From: CAIQNR01 sp031972475
GTDB taxonomy: Bacteria > Babelota > Babeliae > Babelales > CAIQNR01
Direction of reading: 5' to 3'
Assembly: GCA_031972475.1 (NCBI GenBank)
Contig: DALYEP010000001.1
Coordinates: forward strand, 726,654 to 790,653
DNA: 64,000 bases
Of the stretch, positions 51,223 to 60,579 are shown piece after piece; position 1 is the first letter of the stretch; each line of letters begins with the position of its first letter. A program made the position numbers and the translations under genes. Below the pieces are notes generated by a model that saw only the letters and a program-made list of their open reading frames with translations, had not been told where the DNA came from and did no database searches.

Positions 51223-53309
51223 GCTTTTTCCTTATGTGTTTGTAAAAAATTAGATGCTTTATCTAGAAACTTATCATCAAAACCTTCTTGTTTCAAAATT
51301 TTAAATGCAATGGATGGTTCTTTTGATATTCCTGTTTGCAGTTTATGCGAATAATGAATAAGTCCTTCAGTAGTAATTGAGCTTGTTACTTTATAGATTC
51401 CAAATTTACCACTCTTTTCTGCAGCTGTTGGAATATGTGGTAAATGAGTTACTGCAATACATGTTGTATAAGTATTTTCTATTATTGAATCAAGAAGTGC
51501 AAATGTTGCTGCTTGCGCTTCATGAAAAGTTGTACCATTAAAGACTTCATCAAGTATTATAAAAGTGAAATGATCTTTTTTAGAAGATTGAGATGCTTTT
51601 AGAAGATTGTATGCACGAGAAGCTTCTGCTCTAAAGTGAGATTTTCCAGAAACAATATCATCAGGAATGTTCATGTATGTCATGATTGTGCTAAAAGGGG
51701 TAAATCTCATTCTTTCAGATGGTGCAATTCCAAGGCTTTGAGCAAGAATGATGTTCATAACAACACCCTTCATAGTTGTTGATTTGCCCCCAGCGTTTGG
51801 GCCAGTAACCATAACATTATGAGGAAGATTGTAATCACCCATAGTTAATGAATTTGGGATTGCACGATTGTGATCTATAGCGGGATTCCAAAAATTATCT
51901 ATTTCAATGCTAGGAAATGGAGAATTTAAATATTCTGGAAAGCAAAAAGTAACATTATTGTCTTTAAATTCTTTAATTAATCGTGATGAACTTAGATATA
52001 TATCTAATTGTGCGCCAGTCATAATCAAAGGTAAGAATAGCTCTTTTTTAGAGCTAAAAAGTTGATAAGCAACATACATTCTGCCATACCAAGAAAAGAA
52101 ATTTGGCTCGCCTTTAAAAGTTTTTGTTTCGAGAATTTCTAAAAAGTGTTTGATATCTTCATCGTTTTCTTTTAGTTGTTCGATTTTTGCATTAAGATTT
52201 TTTAATTCTGGAAAGTGAAGATTAAGTACTGGATTTTCTTCTGCAAGCATGCTTAATTTTTTTAATGAATTAATATAACGAGATAGATACATAAGCTTTA
52301 CTTGAATAGCATGCTTCATACTTATAAAGCCGCGTAAAGAATCTGGAAGATATAAAACATTCATACCGCTCATAGGCGCACCAATAATATTGGATGCGCT
52401 TTCTGTGTAAGCATTTTTATAATTATTTGCGATTTGTGCAAGAATAAACGCTGTTAAACTTCCAAATCCAAGTGCTTTGCTAAATCCATGTTCTTCATCA
52501 AAATTTTTTATTTTATTTGCGATAGGATGATTGGTTATACGAGAAACTCCGAGTATAGGAAGCATAAGAGTGCCGGTTATAAGCATCATTCCATTGCCTA
52601 TTTTTCCAATCAACTCTCCTGTTGCTGCAATTTCTACTAATGCAGTATTTTTATTTGCTGCAGTTGAGAGTTTTTTGCAATAAGGAATTTTAAATGTGTT
52701 TTGTTTTAATAAATTTTCAAAAATGTCTTCTTTCCAAAAAGAAAGTAAACATCCTTCTGTTTCTGCAAGTTCTTGAAGTTCTTTAGAGATACTTTCGAAC
52801 AATGTTTCGTTTTCAGTTAATTCTCTAACAATTATTTGAATTTTAAGAAGTTCATCTTTTGATGAAACAGGAGTTACAATTTTTTTATAAAAACCAACAC
52901 GCCCCATTTCTGTATAGGTTCGATCAATTTTTTTTGCTAAATAAGAAGCAAGATGTTCTTTGGGTCCGCATAAAATTTCAAGATCTTGCCATGAAGTTGT
53001 ATCAAGAGTTGTTGAATTTTGTATGTTATATAATTCTTCATACATGCTAAAAATATCAAAAACGAGGCGCCGTTTTTCATCCGGAAATGGATTAATGTGA
53101 CTTTTAAGAGTTGTATCAAGAATTTCAAAAAATTTTTTATCTCCGCGTATATTTAAATGTAAATCAGAGTTTTCTTCTGAGTTGCATAATGTTTTTCCAT
53201 TTTCTTCTGCTATTTTTTTGATGATAGAGTCATGATGAGAAGATTGAGAAAATGTTACGGTTTGAGAAAGACAACAAAAGAGTAAAGATAATAAAAAAAC
53301 AAAACTCAT
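51219..53309 (-). CDS. Membrane-anchored MutS-family ATPase
   Basis: About 696 residues from the ATG at 53309; a GTG lies four codons before. A hydrophobic signal or anchor (SFVFLLSLLFCCLSQ) starts the protein and two more hydrophobic stretches lie near 235-255 and 275-290. A core part has the MutS-like DRTYTEMGRVGF step. The C-terminal ATPase is complete: Walker A TGPNAGGKSTTMKG (about 502-515), Walker B FIILDEVFNGT with Asp587-Glu588, and AVTHLPH. It lacks the mismatch-binding domain and the Phe-x-Glu motif, so it is not repair MutS. It is first in an operon with the NTP pyrophosphohydrolase. Role unknown. Confidence 0.82.
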   Translation of the reverse strand: MSFVFLLSLLFCCLSQTVTFSQSSHHDSIIKKIAEENGKTLCNSEENSDLHLNIRGDKKFFEILDTTLKSHINPFPDEKRRLVFDIFSMYEELYNIQNSTTLDTTSWQDLEILCGPKEHLASYLAKKIDRTYTEMGRVGFYKKIVTPVSSKDELLKIQIIVRELTENETLFESISKELQELAETEGCLLSFWKEDIFENLLKQNTFKIPYCKKLSTAANKNTALVEIAATGELIGKIGNGMMLITGTLMLPILGVSRITNHPIANKIKNFDEEHGFSKALGFGSLTAFILAQIANNYKNAYTESASNIIGAPMSGMNVLYLPDSLRGFISMKHAIQVKLMYLSRYINSLKKLSMLAEENPVLNLHFPELKNLNAKIEQLKENDEDIKHFLEILETKTFKGEPNFFSWYGRMYVAYQLFSSKKELFLPLIMTGAQLDIYLSSSRLIKEFKDNNVTFCFPEYLNSPFPSIEIDNFWNPAIDHNRAIPNSLTMGDYNLPHNVMVTGPNAGGKSTTMKGVVMNIILAQSLGIAPSERMRFTPFSTIMTYMNIPDDIVSGKSHFRAEASRAYNLLKASQSSKKDHFTFIILDEVFNGTTFHEAQAATFALLDSIIENTYTTCIAVTHLPHIPTAAEKSGKFGIYKVTSSITTEGLIHYSHKLQTGISKEPSIAFKILKQEGFDDKFLDKASNFLQTHKEKA

Positions 53310-53438
53310 AAATACAACCACTTTATATAGAGATAAAATAATAGATGATCCAAATTTGACGTAAGTATAAAGGTCTACTTATAAGCGGTCAAATAGAGTT
53401 TTGTGATTTTTAATAAAAAATATATGAAAGTGAAAATA

Positions 53439-53528
53439 TGGAGGAGAGAGTGGGATTCGAACCCACGATCCACGCAAATGGATAACGGTTTTCAAGACCG
53501 CCGCAATCGACCACTCTGCCATCTCTCC
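53439..53528 (-). tRNA. tRNA-Ser (UGA)
   Basis: GGAGAGA acceptor, long variable arm, anticodon loop CTTGAAA, T arm GTGGGTTCGAATCCCAC, encoded CCA. Anticodon UGA. The discriminator base is U, where bacterial tRNA-Ser nearly always has G. Confidence 0.95.
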
Positions 53529-53597
53529 ATAGTCTATAATTTACGATTACAACTCAATTTTTGACTTGTATCAAAATAACAGGCCTTGCTGTTAATT

Positions 53598-53674
53598 TGG
53601 TGCGCCCAACAGGGGTCGAACCTATAACCTTCAGATCCGTAGTCTGATGCTCTATCCAATTGAGCTATGGGCGC
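53598..53674 (-). tRNA. tRNA-Arg (ACG)
   Basis: GCGCCCA acceptor, D arm AGCTCAATTGGATAGAGC, anticodon loop CTACGGA, T loop TTCGACC, encoded CCA. Anticodon ACG, normally edited to ICG by TadA. Confidence 0.95.
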
Positions 53675-53763
53675 TCGTAATTATTAATTTTCAAAGAACT
53701 TTTGCTATTTCAAAACTAATCTGTAATTGGCCAGTTTCACTTTAATTTTTACAAAGTAAAATA

Positions 53764-53855
53764 TGGTGGAGAGGATGAGATTCGAACTCACGATCCAGCT
53801 CTCGCCAGAGACTTACTTAGCAGGTAAGCGCTTTAGACCACTCAGCCACCTCTCC
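53764..53855 (-). tRNA. tRNA-Ser (GCU)
   Basis: GGAGAGG acceptor, long variable arm, anticodon loop CTGCTAA, T arm TGAGTTCGAATCTCA, encoded CCA. Anticodon GCU. The discriminator base is A rather than the usual G. Confidence 0.95.
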
Positions 53856-54012
53856 AATAGCATTTAATTTCAAAGTGTGTAAAAAGAATACGGAATTCAT
53901 GATTTTATGCAAGTTTTAATTGATTGTTTTTTAAAAAAAATGAATTTTATATGAAAAATATACTTTTTTTATTCAATTATTATTCTGTTGAATTTATAAA
54001 AAGAGGTTAAAT

Positions 54013-54300
54013 ATGGCTGTTTCTTTTACGGTAAAAGTTATTCCTTGCTCAAATTCATTACGTTTTGAAATTGATAAGAATGGTATTATTAAATGTTATT
54101 TAAAAAGTCCTGCAGAGGATGGTCGTGCTAATCGTGAGCTTATAAAAGAACTTTCTAAAGCTCTTAATCTTGCAAAAGAAAGTATAGAGATTGTTATAGG
54201 CTTAACACAGAGGAAAAAAGTGATAAAAATTTATGCAGATCTAAGTATTGAGAGCATTTGTAAAGCTTTAGGGCTTGAATATCAGCCACATTTTTTTTAA
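54013..54300 (+). CDS. DUF167 / YggU family protein
   Basis: 95 residues. The family pattern is clear: VKVIPCSNS at the start, LKSPAEDGRANRELIKELSKAL in the middle (PxxGxAN) and IVIGLTQRKKVIKI at the end. The family is widespread and uncharacterised. An AAAGAGG site precedes the ATG. It lies between the tRNA genes; nothing else links it to them. Confidence 0.88.
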   Translation: MAVSFTVKVIPCSNSLRFEIDKNGIIKCYLKSPAEDGRANRELIKELSKALNLAKESIEIVIGLTQRKKVIKIYADLSIESICKALGLEYQPHFF

Positions 54301-54393
54301 TTTTCATTATATATAAGAATATTTTTGACGAAATAATTCTTTTTCATTACTCTCCTAATCATGTTTTAGTATAAAATAGTTTTTTAAATATAT

Positions 54394-54480
54394 GCCGAAA
54401 TGGCGGAATAGGTAGACGCACGGGACTCAAAATCCCGCGATGGTAACATTGTGCCGGTTCGAGTCCGGCTTTCGGCACCA
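54394..54480 (+). tRNA. tRNA-Leu (CAA)
   Basis: GCCGAAA acceptor, D arm, anticodon loop CTCAAAA, long variable arm, T arm GCCGGTTCGAGTCCGGC, discriminator A and encoded CCA. Anticodon CAA. Confidence 0.96.
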
Positions 54481-54499
54481 TAATTATAAGAGTAAAGCA

Positions 54500-54832
54500 A
54501 TGGAAATTGATTGCATCTTTTGTAAGATAATTGCAAAACAAATTCCTACTTCTATTATTGAAGAAACAGAGACTATTTTAGTTATTAAAGATATTTCTCC
54601 TCAAGCTCCTATTCATTATTTAATTATTCCTAAAGAGCATAGAAAAGATTTGCTTGCGCTTGGTCAAAAAGATCGTGAAATGGCTGCAGATATTTTATAC
54701 ATGACTCATATTCTTGCAAAAAAGCATGATGTAGTTTCTTTTAAACTTGTTAATAATAATGGAGCTGCATCAGGTCAATCGGTTTTTCATATACACTTTC
54801 ATTTTTTAGCCGGTAAGGCATTCAATTTTTAA
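54500..54832 (+). CDS. HIT-family nucleotide-binding hydrolase
   Basis: 110 residues from the ATG at 54500, which follows tRNA-Leu by 19 bases; the longer frame starts within the tRNA. CIFCKIIAKQIPTSII is the family start, YLIIPKEHRKDL a middle step, and SVFHIHFHFLAG the histidine triad (HxHxHxx). Of the Hint/HinT type, which cleaves nucleoside phosphoramidates such as those left by aminoacyl-AMP. Probably read together with tRNA-Leu. Confidence 0.92.
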   Translation: MEIDCIFCKIIAKQIPTSIIEETETILVIKDISPQAPIHYLIIPKEHRKDLLALGQKDREMAADILYMTHILAKKHDVVSFKLVNNNGAASGQSVFHIHFHFLAGKAFNF

Positions 54833-54911
54833 TATTTTAAAATAGCATTGATTATTTTTATTTATTTTTATTAGTATTTTTATTATTTAAAATGATAAGG
54901 AGTTGTTTGTT

Positions 54912-55727
54912 ATGAAGAAAATATTACTATTTTTTATAGTAAATAATTTATACTCTCTTACTTCTCATTTTCCTGTATTTAAAGTTCCAAAAAATTTATT
55001 AGATAAGCCTTTATTTAAATTTTCTAACAATAAAAAAGATTCATTATCGAAAACAAATGCTGCATCTGTAGATGATGAAATTCTTTCTAATAAAGATAAT
55101 CAGATAGATAGCATTGCTCAAAGCGTATCAAAATATTTACAAGATCAAGATGTTATAAAAGAAAATTCTTATTTAGAACAAACAAAAGATATTAATTTTC
55201 AGAATAATGTTGTTGATCAAACAGAAGATGATGATTATTCAGAAGATGAATTTTTTGATGCACTCGATTCTTTGGAAGACTTCGAAAAAATTAAAAAAAT
55301 AGATAATTCTAAAGTTGATATTAAAGAAAATAAAGTAATTCATCCTCTTGAAAGATTGAGATTAGAATTAAGTGATATAAGTTCTTATAAAAAAAATAAA
55401 AAGAAAAAATTTATAGAAGATATTCTTATGTGTGTTGATATTTTAAAGATTGCAAAAGATGCATATTATATTGATCTTGCTCAGCAATTGTTACAAATAC
55501 TTATGGAACTTGGCGAAGATGATTATTTTAAAAGTGAAAGTGGTCAAAATATATGCGATCTTATTTTGAGATCTAGAAAGGGCTTTGTTCCTCGTCAAAA
55601 ATACTGGTATGAACCTCTCTGGTATTATGAAATTTTAATTGAAAAGCAGAGACTACAGTTTAATGAGAGCAAAAATGATTTAATACATTCTGTTAATAAG
55701 CTAAAAGATACCTATGGTATTTTTTAA
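54912..55727 (+). CDS. Secreted protein with acidic linker, unknown function
   Basis: About 271 residues from the ATG at 54912; AAGGAG ten bases upstream fits this start and not the TTG at 54903. Signal peptide MKKILLFFIVNNLYSL. The middle is acidic (EDDDYSEDEFFDALDSLEDF). The last 130 residues are helical with YIDLAQQLLQILMELGEDDYF and end WYEPLWYYEILIEKQRL. No family recognised. Next gene is another secreted protein 65 bases on. Confidence 0.7.
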   Translation: MKKILLFFIVNNLYSLTSHFPVFKVPKNLLDKPLFKFSNNKKDSLSKTNAASVDDEILSNKDNQIDSIAQSVSKYLQDQDVIKENSYLEQTKDINFQNNVVDQTEDDDYSEDEFFDALDSLEDFEKIKKIDNSKVDIKENKVIHPLERLRLELSDISSYKKNKKKKFIEDILMCVDILKIAKDAYYIDLAQQLLQILMELGEDDYFKSESGQNICDLILRSRKGFVPRQKYWYEPLWYYEILIEKQRLQFNESKNDLIHSVNKLKDTYGIF

Positions 55728-55792
55728 ATATTGTAAATAGTTGTTTTTATTAAGTATAAAATTAAAGCTCTTTAAAAAAAGAGGGAAGCCTT

Positions 55793-57664
55793 TTGAAGTT
55801 TTTAAATAAATCATTTTTATACTATTTAATATTCATTGTTATAAGAGAATCAACTGCTGTTCCTGTTCCAAAAAAAAGCTTAAATAGCAGTAGAGAAATT
55901 ATTTCTGAAATTGTTTCTGCGCCTCTTTTTAGAAGAAATACAGTAAAAAGGAATCCTGAAGTTATAAAGCCTGAACAGGAAGTAGTTATTGATAATTCTA
56001 AAAAAAATAATCAGTTTAAAAATAAAAACAAATTTCAAGTAGTAAGTAGTCATTTGAGGCCTATAAAGGGTTTTTCTTATTTCGCTAAAAAACAAGAAAA
56101 AAAAGATAGAGAAGGTTTGCTTTTAGAACAAGAAATGGAAGTTAGTTCTATAAAAAACACTCTTAAAGATTTTGCAAAAGATGCTCAAATTACTGGATGG
56201 AGAAACAAACTTACTAATTCTCAGAAACAGAGATTTGATGATTATGTTCAAAAAATTGCTTATGATGATATTGGAAGACCAATAGAAATGGGTTCTTTTG
56301 TAAAAGCAGATTCATTATTAAATGAATTTTCTAGTATTAATTATATTAAGGAAAAGCAATATCCTTCTCGAATTAATGAAGAAGTTAGTCAATTGGTTGG
56401 AAATGGTAGGCAGTTTTCAGATAAACAGTCATTGTTAGACGCTCTTGATAAAGAAAGATTTTTACTTGAAAATTTTATTAGAAAAACTATTGATGAAAGT
56501 GTACGCAAGGCAGCTATAGAAAAAAGAGATGCATATGATCGATTAATATCGTATTTAGTGGAAAAAGAACGCATAAATCCTCAGAGCCAAAAAAAAATAT
56601 ATGATAAGAATTTTAAAGATTTTGAAGTTGGAAAACAATTTATTCTTTCTGATAAAAAAAATAATGCAATAGAAATTAATATAAGGTCTATGATCAAGAC
56701 TGTAGAGGGTGATATTTATGCTGCATATAGAGCATTTCAAAAATCTTTAAACGAGATAAAACGTTATGAGGTGATGAGGAATGATTATATTAATAAGTTA
56801 ATTGAAGTAGAATCTTCTTATAATTTATTAAAAAATCAAAATCCTCAATTTATTAACCAGTCTCAGGTTAATGACTATAATATTAAAGTTAATCAACTAG
56901 AATTTCTTTATAAAAAAATTGAAAAAAATAAATCAAAAGCTGAATCAGCCTATACAAAAGTTATTGATGAGAGTATTAATTTTCAGAAAGTTTTCAATAA
57001 CTCCGTAAAGTTAATAAAAGATTCATACCCATCTTATTCTGATGTTATAAAAAAAGAACTAAATGATTTAACAATATTGTATGAAAAAATGATATTAAAA
57101 AAGTTTGATATTTTTTATCAAAAAGTTTTTTTTAAAAATTTATCTGATGATGTCGTTTTGCTTCATAAAAACTTATTATTTAATGTTAAGAATAATAAGT
57201 TTGATTATGGCGAAGTTATAAGAGAAAAACGAATAGAAAAATTTTATGAAGCTTTTAAAAAAAATAGATTAGGAACAATGCAACCTGCTTCATTTGATTG
57301 TAATATGTTTGACAGTACCTATTTAAACTTTAACAATTCTGCACAGATTTTTTTTGATAAAATAAAATCTTTTGAATCTGAAGTTAAAAACTTTAAAGAA
57401 GATTCAGATATAAGTTCTTTAGAAGATTTTAAGATTCGTTTAGATAATTTTTATAATGAATTAAATCAATTGTATATGAAAGTTAAAGCAAATTGCCCTT
57501 CAGAGAGCTCTCCATTAGCAGTCTGTTTTGTTACAGCTAGTCATATGATAGATCTATTAGATGAAATTGAAAAAATATTTAAAATATTCAGTAATATTAA
57601 TAATAAATTCATCTTTTTAGAAAAAAAAGTTGAAGAATATCAAAAGAGACATAATTCTCAATAG
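55793..57664 (+). CDS. Large secreted coiled-coil protein, unknown function
   Basis: 623 residues from a TTG start with GAGGG seven bases upstream; no ATG nearby gives the signal peptide. The start KFLNKSFLYYLIFIVIRESTA is a signal peptide. The rest is nearly all charged helix, likely coiled coil, with a Cys pair late (DCNMF, NCPSES). No known family. The neighbour (54912-55727) also is secreted and helical, so both may be parts of one surface or host-directed system. Function unknown. Confidence 0.7.
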   Translation: MKFLNKSFLYYLIFIVIRESTAVPVPKKSLNSSREIISEIVSAPLFRRNTVKRNPEVIKPEQEVVIDNSKKNNQFKNKNKFQVVSSHLRPIKGFSYFAKKQEKKDREGLLLEQEMEVSSIKNTLKDFAKDAQITGWRNKLTNSQKQRFDDYVQKIAYDDIGRPIEMGSFVKADSLLNEFSSINYIKEKQYPSRINEEVSQLVGNGRQFSDKQSLLDALDKERFLLENFIRKTIDESVRKAAIEKRDAYDRLISYLVEKERINPQSQKKIYDKNFKDFEVGKQFILSDKKNNAIEINIRSMIKTVEGDIYAAYRAFQKSLNEIKRYEVMRNDYINKLIEVESSYNLLKNQNPQFINQSQVNDYNIKVNQLEFLYKKIEKNKSKAESAYTKVIDESINFQKVFNNSVKLIKDSYPSYSDVIKKELNDLTILYEKMILKKFDIFYQKVFFKNLSDDVVLLHKNLLFNVKNNKFDYGEVIREKRIEKFYEAFKKNRLGTMQPASFDCNMFDSTYLNFNNSAQIFFDKIKSFESEVKNFKEDSDISSLEDFKIRLDNFYNELNQLYMKVKANCPSESSPLAVCFVTASHMIDLLDEIEKIFKIFSNINNKFIFLEKKVEEYQKRHNSQ

Positions 57665-57745
57665 GTTCTTTTTATAAACTATGATAAAGTTTTACTATTC
57701 TTTTTAGAATTTTTATGAGTAATAGTAAGATACTTTTTTGGAATT

Positions 57746-59344
57746 ATGTATATGAAATTAATCCAAGTATTATGTTTAATTAGTTTTTCTTTTTTTTCTA
57801 GTTTTGTTATGAGCTACATAGCTCTTGCAACAATGATAGGTCCTTGGATGGGGCCTACTCTTATTTTGTTTGGACTTATTATTTCATCATTTTTTAAAAA
57901 TGTAGTTCCGCATGATTTACTACTTCCTGTTATTGGTGGTTCTATTGGTGGTATTATTGCAACAGCTGTTAGTTCTGCGTTGGCAACATATTATTTTATT
58001 AATAAAAATATTTTTATTGAATGGTCTCATTATCCAGTTGCTATGATTAGCGGAGTTTCTTTTCTTGCAATAGCAGCGGGTTTGTTTGGTTTGTGGATTG
58101 TGGAATATATACAAAAATCATTACTCGAAGAACAAAAACTATCATTTCCAATAGGAAAATTAGTCTATGATGTTTCTTTGTCTACTCATGAAAATAATTC
58201 TAAAAAACAATTAATTCTAGGGGTCTTTTTTACTTGTGTTTATTCAATTACTAATACGTTTTTACGTATAAAAACATTATGGTACAATGGCACTATTCAG
58301 TTATTAAAAGCTTGTAAGGTAGGGTTTTTATCAATTCCTTCAATAAAGTTTGATATGGAATTGTTTCCTATGTTTGTTTCGATTGGTTTTATAGCAGGCC
58401 ATTTAATGACGCTTCCTCTTTTAATTGGAACAATAGCTCGTATTACAATAATAGATACTATTCGTACTATGTGGTTTATGCATGTAACAGATTCAGATTA
58501 TATACTTGCTTTTTGCAGCGGTATGATTCTTATTGGTGCATTAATTAGTCTTATTGAAACTCCAAAAAAATTATGGAGTTTTTTATCAACAACAGAACAT
58601 GGGTCTATTTCATATTTTTCTTTTAAACAGTTTTTTAAAATTTCAACTGCTATTGTTTTAATTTTAATTATAATACTTTTTTCATATTTAAAGTTTTCAT
58701 TTTTATCGCAACTGTATACATGTCTTTTTACTGCTATTTGTACTTATCAGTTAGTTGTTATTGCAGGAAAAGTAGGCATGGCTTTTTTAGGAAGATTTGC
58801 AACATTTATTATGATGCCTGGAATTTTTCTATTTCATTTTAATGCACTTCAAGCAACAGTTGTTGCAACATTTTTTGAAATATGTGGAGGAGTGAGTGCT
58901 GAGTTATTGTTTGGTAGAAAAACAGCCCAATTGGCAAGTCTTGATAAGAGAAATGTAAGAATTTTTCAAATAGCAGGCATTATTTTAGGATCTATTTTTG
59001 TAGCAATAGCATTTTGGTTTTTAGTCACGCGTTTTGAGTTAGGGTCTGAGCAGCTTTTTGCGCAAAGAGCTCAAGGCCGTGCTTTGTTGATTCAAGCGGG
59101 TACTTTTGATTTGTATGTTCTTCTTATTGGAGCTCTATTTGGGTTTGTGCTTCATGTTTTTAAGATTAATTCTATGTTGGTTTTGGGTGGATTTTTAATG
59201 TCGTTATCAATGATTATTCCATTGGTATGTGGGGGTATTCTTTCACTTTTTTTTAATAAAAAAGAAAAATTTGAACCGCTTTGTTCTGGAATATATGCAA
59301 CAATTTCGATATGGATGATTATTACTGCATTAATAGGTCGATAA
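57746..59344 (+). CDS. OPT-family transporter-like membrane protein
   Basis: 532 residues with about 12-14 helices. Features like the oligopeptide transporter superfamily: VIGGSIGGIIATAVS, LSFPIGKLV (the E...FP-G step), GFIAGHLMTLPLL, GRFATFIMMPGIF, and the late RTAQLASLDKRNVR-IFQIAG. The length is somewhat short for a classical peptide carrier, so it may be the bacterial metal-chelate or peptide type. A second ATG lies six bases in. The pgi gene begins two bases after the stop. Confidence 0.75.
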   Translation: MYMKLIQVLCLISFSFFSSFVMSYIALATMIGPWMGPTLILFGLIISSFFKNVVPHDLLLPVIGGSIGGIIATAVSSALATYYFINKNIFIEWSHYPVAMISGVSFLAIAAGLFGLWIVEYIQKSLLEEQKLSFPIGKLVYDVSLSTHENNSKKQLILGVFFTCVYSITNTFLRIKTLWYNGTIQLLKACKVGFLSIPSIKFDMELFPMFVSIGFIAGHLMTLPLLIGTIARITIIDTIRTMWFMHVTDSDYILAFCSGMILIGALISLIETPKKLWSFLSTTEHGSISYFSFKQFFKISTAIVLILIIILFSYLKFSFLSQLYTCLFTAICTYQLVVIAGKVGMAFLGRFATFIMMPGIFLFHFNALQATVVATFFEICGGVSAELLFGRKTAQLASLDKRNVRIFQIAGIILGSIFVAIAFWFLVTRFELGSEQLFAQRAQGRALLIQAGTFDLYVLLIGALFGFVLHVFKINSMLVLGGFLMSLSMIIPLVCGGILSLFFNKKEKFEPLCSGIYATISIWMIITALIGR

Positions 59345-59346
59345 AC

Positions 59347-60579
59347 ATGAATTTTAAAATGGATGTTTCATTTCAGCAATTAAATGATCTTTATAAAAAA
59401 ACTAATTTAGCTCATTATATTCAATTTGTTTCACAACAAATCAGTAAAGGGTATCAAACGCCATATGCTTCTTTAGTATTACCGGAAGATGAATTGATAC
59501 TTAAAGATGTAAGGAAAATTGTTTCTGAGAAAAAAAAATATAATGCAAAAAAAGTTGTAGTTGTTGGTATAGGAGGATCTTCTCTTGGCTCTAAAGCGGT
59601 TTATTACGCATGCAAAGGAAGTTTTTTTTATATGTATGAAAATGATGTACAACTTTATTTTTTAGAAACAGTTGATGTTGATTATCAAAAAGAGATTGTA
59701 AAAATTATTAAAAATAGTTTTTTAAAAAATGAAGCGGTTATACTTAATATTATTACAAAATCGGGTACAACAACTGAGACTCTTTTAAATTTTGAAAATT
59801 TATTATCTCTTTTTAAAAAATATAGACCATATGATTATCATCATTTGATTGTTGTAACAAGTGATGAAAATTCTAGTTTGCATCAGATAGCTACTTGCGA
59901 AGGATTTAGTTTTTTATCAGTCCCCAAATTAGTTGGTGGTAGATATTCTATTTTTTCTGCAGTTGGATTGTTTCCTTTGTTATATGCAGATATTGATGTA
60001 GATCTTTTGCTAAAGGGTGCATGTGATGCTTTGCAAAAAAATATAGATATTGACTTGGAAAATAATATATCTGCTCAAAGCGCTCTGCTTTTATATATGT
60101 ATTATCATCAAGGTTATAAAATTCATGACATCTTTTTATTTTCTATTGATTTAGAAAATATTGGAAAATGGTATCGCCAACTTATTGGAGAAAGTATAGG
60201 TAAAGAAAATAATCTTGCTGGAGAGTTCGTAAATATTGGTATAGTTCCTACAGTTTCTATTGGTACAGTTGATCTCCATTCTGTTGCACAACTTTATTTA
60301 AGTAGTTCATATATATATACAATGTTTGTAGGTATTCAAGGTGGTCAGCAAGGTATTATGAATGCTTTTTTACAAGGTACTTGCAGGTCATATGAAAATA
60401 GTAAAAAGCCTTTTTCTGTTTATATGTTGTCTGAAAAAAATGAATATTCAATAGGTGAATTTTTACAATATAAAATGATAGAAATTATATATCTTGGTTA
60501 TTTATTCAATATTAATCCATTTGACCAACCTCATGTAGAACTTTATAAAAAAGAAGTTCAAAAAATATTATCGGTTTAA
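59347..60579 (+). CDS. pgi: Glucose-6-phosphate isomerase
   Basis: Interconverts glucose- and fructose-6-phosphate. About 410 residues from the ATG at 59347; the longer frame from 59281 lies within the transporter gene. GIGGSSLGSKAV, LNIITKSGTTTET, VGGRYSIFSAVGLFPL, EFVNIGIVPTV (in the family, a catalytic Glu region) and NPFDQPHVELYKK are present. The protein is shorter than the E. coli form, nearer the compact bacterial type. Last 12 bases overlap a convergent gene. Confidence 0.93.
   Translation: MNFKMDVSFQQLNDLYKKTNLAHYIQFVSQQISKGYQTPYASLVLPEDELILKDVRKIVSEKKKYNAKKVVVVGIGGSSLGSKAVYYACKGSFFYMYENDVQLYFLETVDVDYQKEIVKIIKNSFLKNEAVILNIITKSGTTTETLLNFENLLSLFKKYRPYDYHHLIVVTSDENSSLHQIATCEGFSFLSVPKLVGGRYSIFSAVGLFPLLYADIDVDLLLKGACDALQKNIDIDLENNISAQSALLLYMYYHQGYKIHDIFLFSIDLENIGKWYRQLIGESIGKENNLAGEFVNIGIVPTVSIGTVDLHSVAQLYLSSSYIYTMFVGIQGGQQGIMNAFLQGTCRSYENSKKPFSVYMLSEKNEYSIGEFLQYKMIEIIYLGYLFNINPFDQPHVELYKKEVQKILSV

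Noticed and set aside
51219..53309. Ordinary mismatch-repair MutS or MutS2
   Set aside because: No mismatch-binding domain, no Smr domain, and a hydrophobic export or anchor sequence at the start.
53598..54480. tRNA cluster as an integration site for a mobile element
   Set aside because: No integrase, repeated tRNA end or phage gene nearby.
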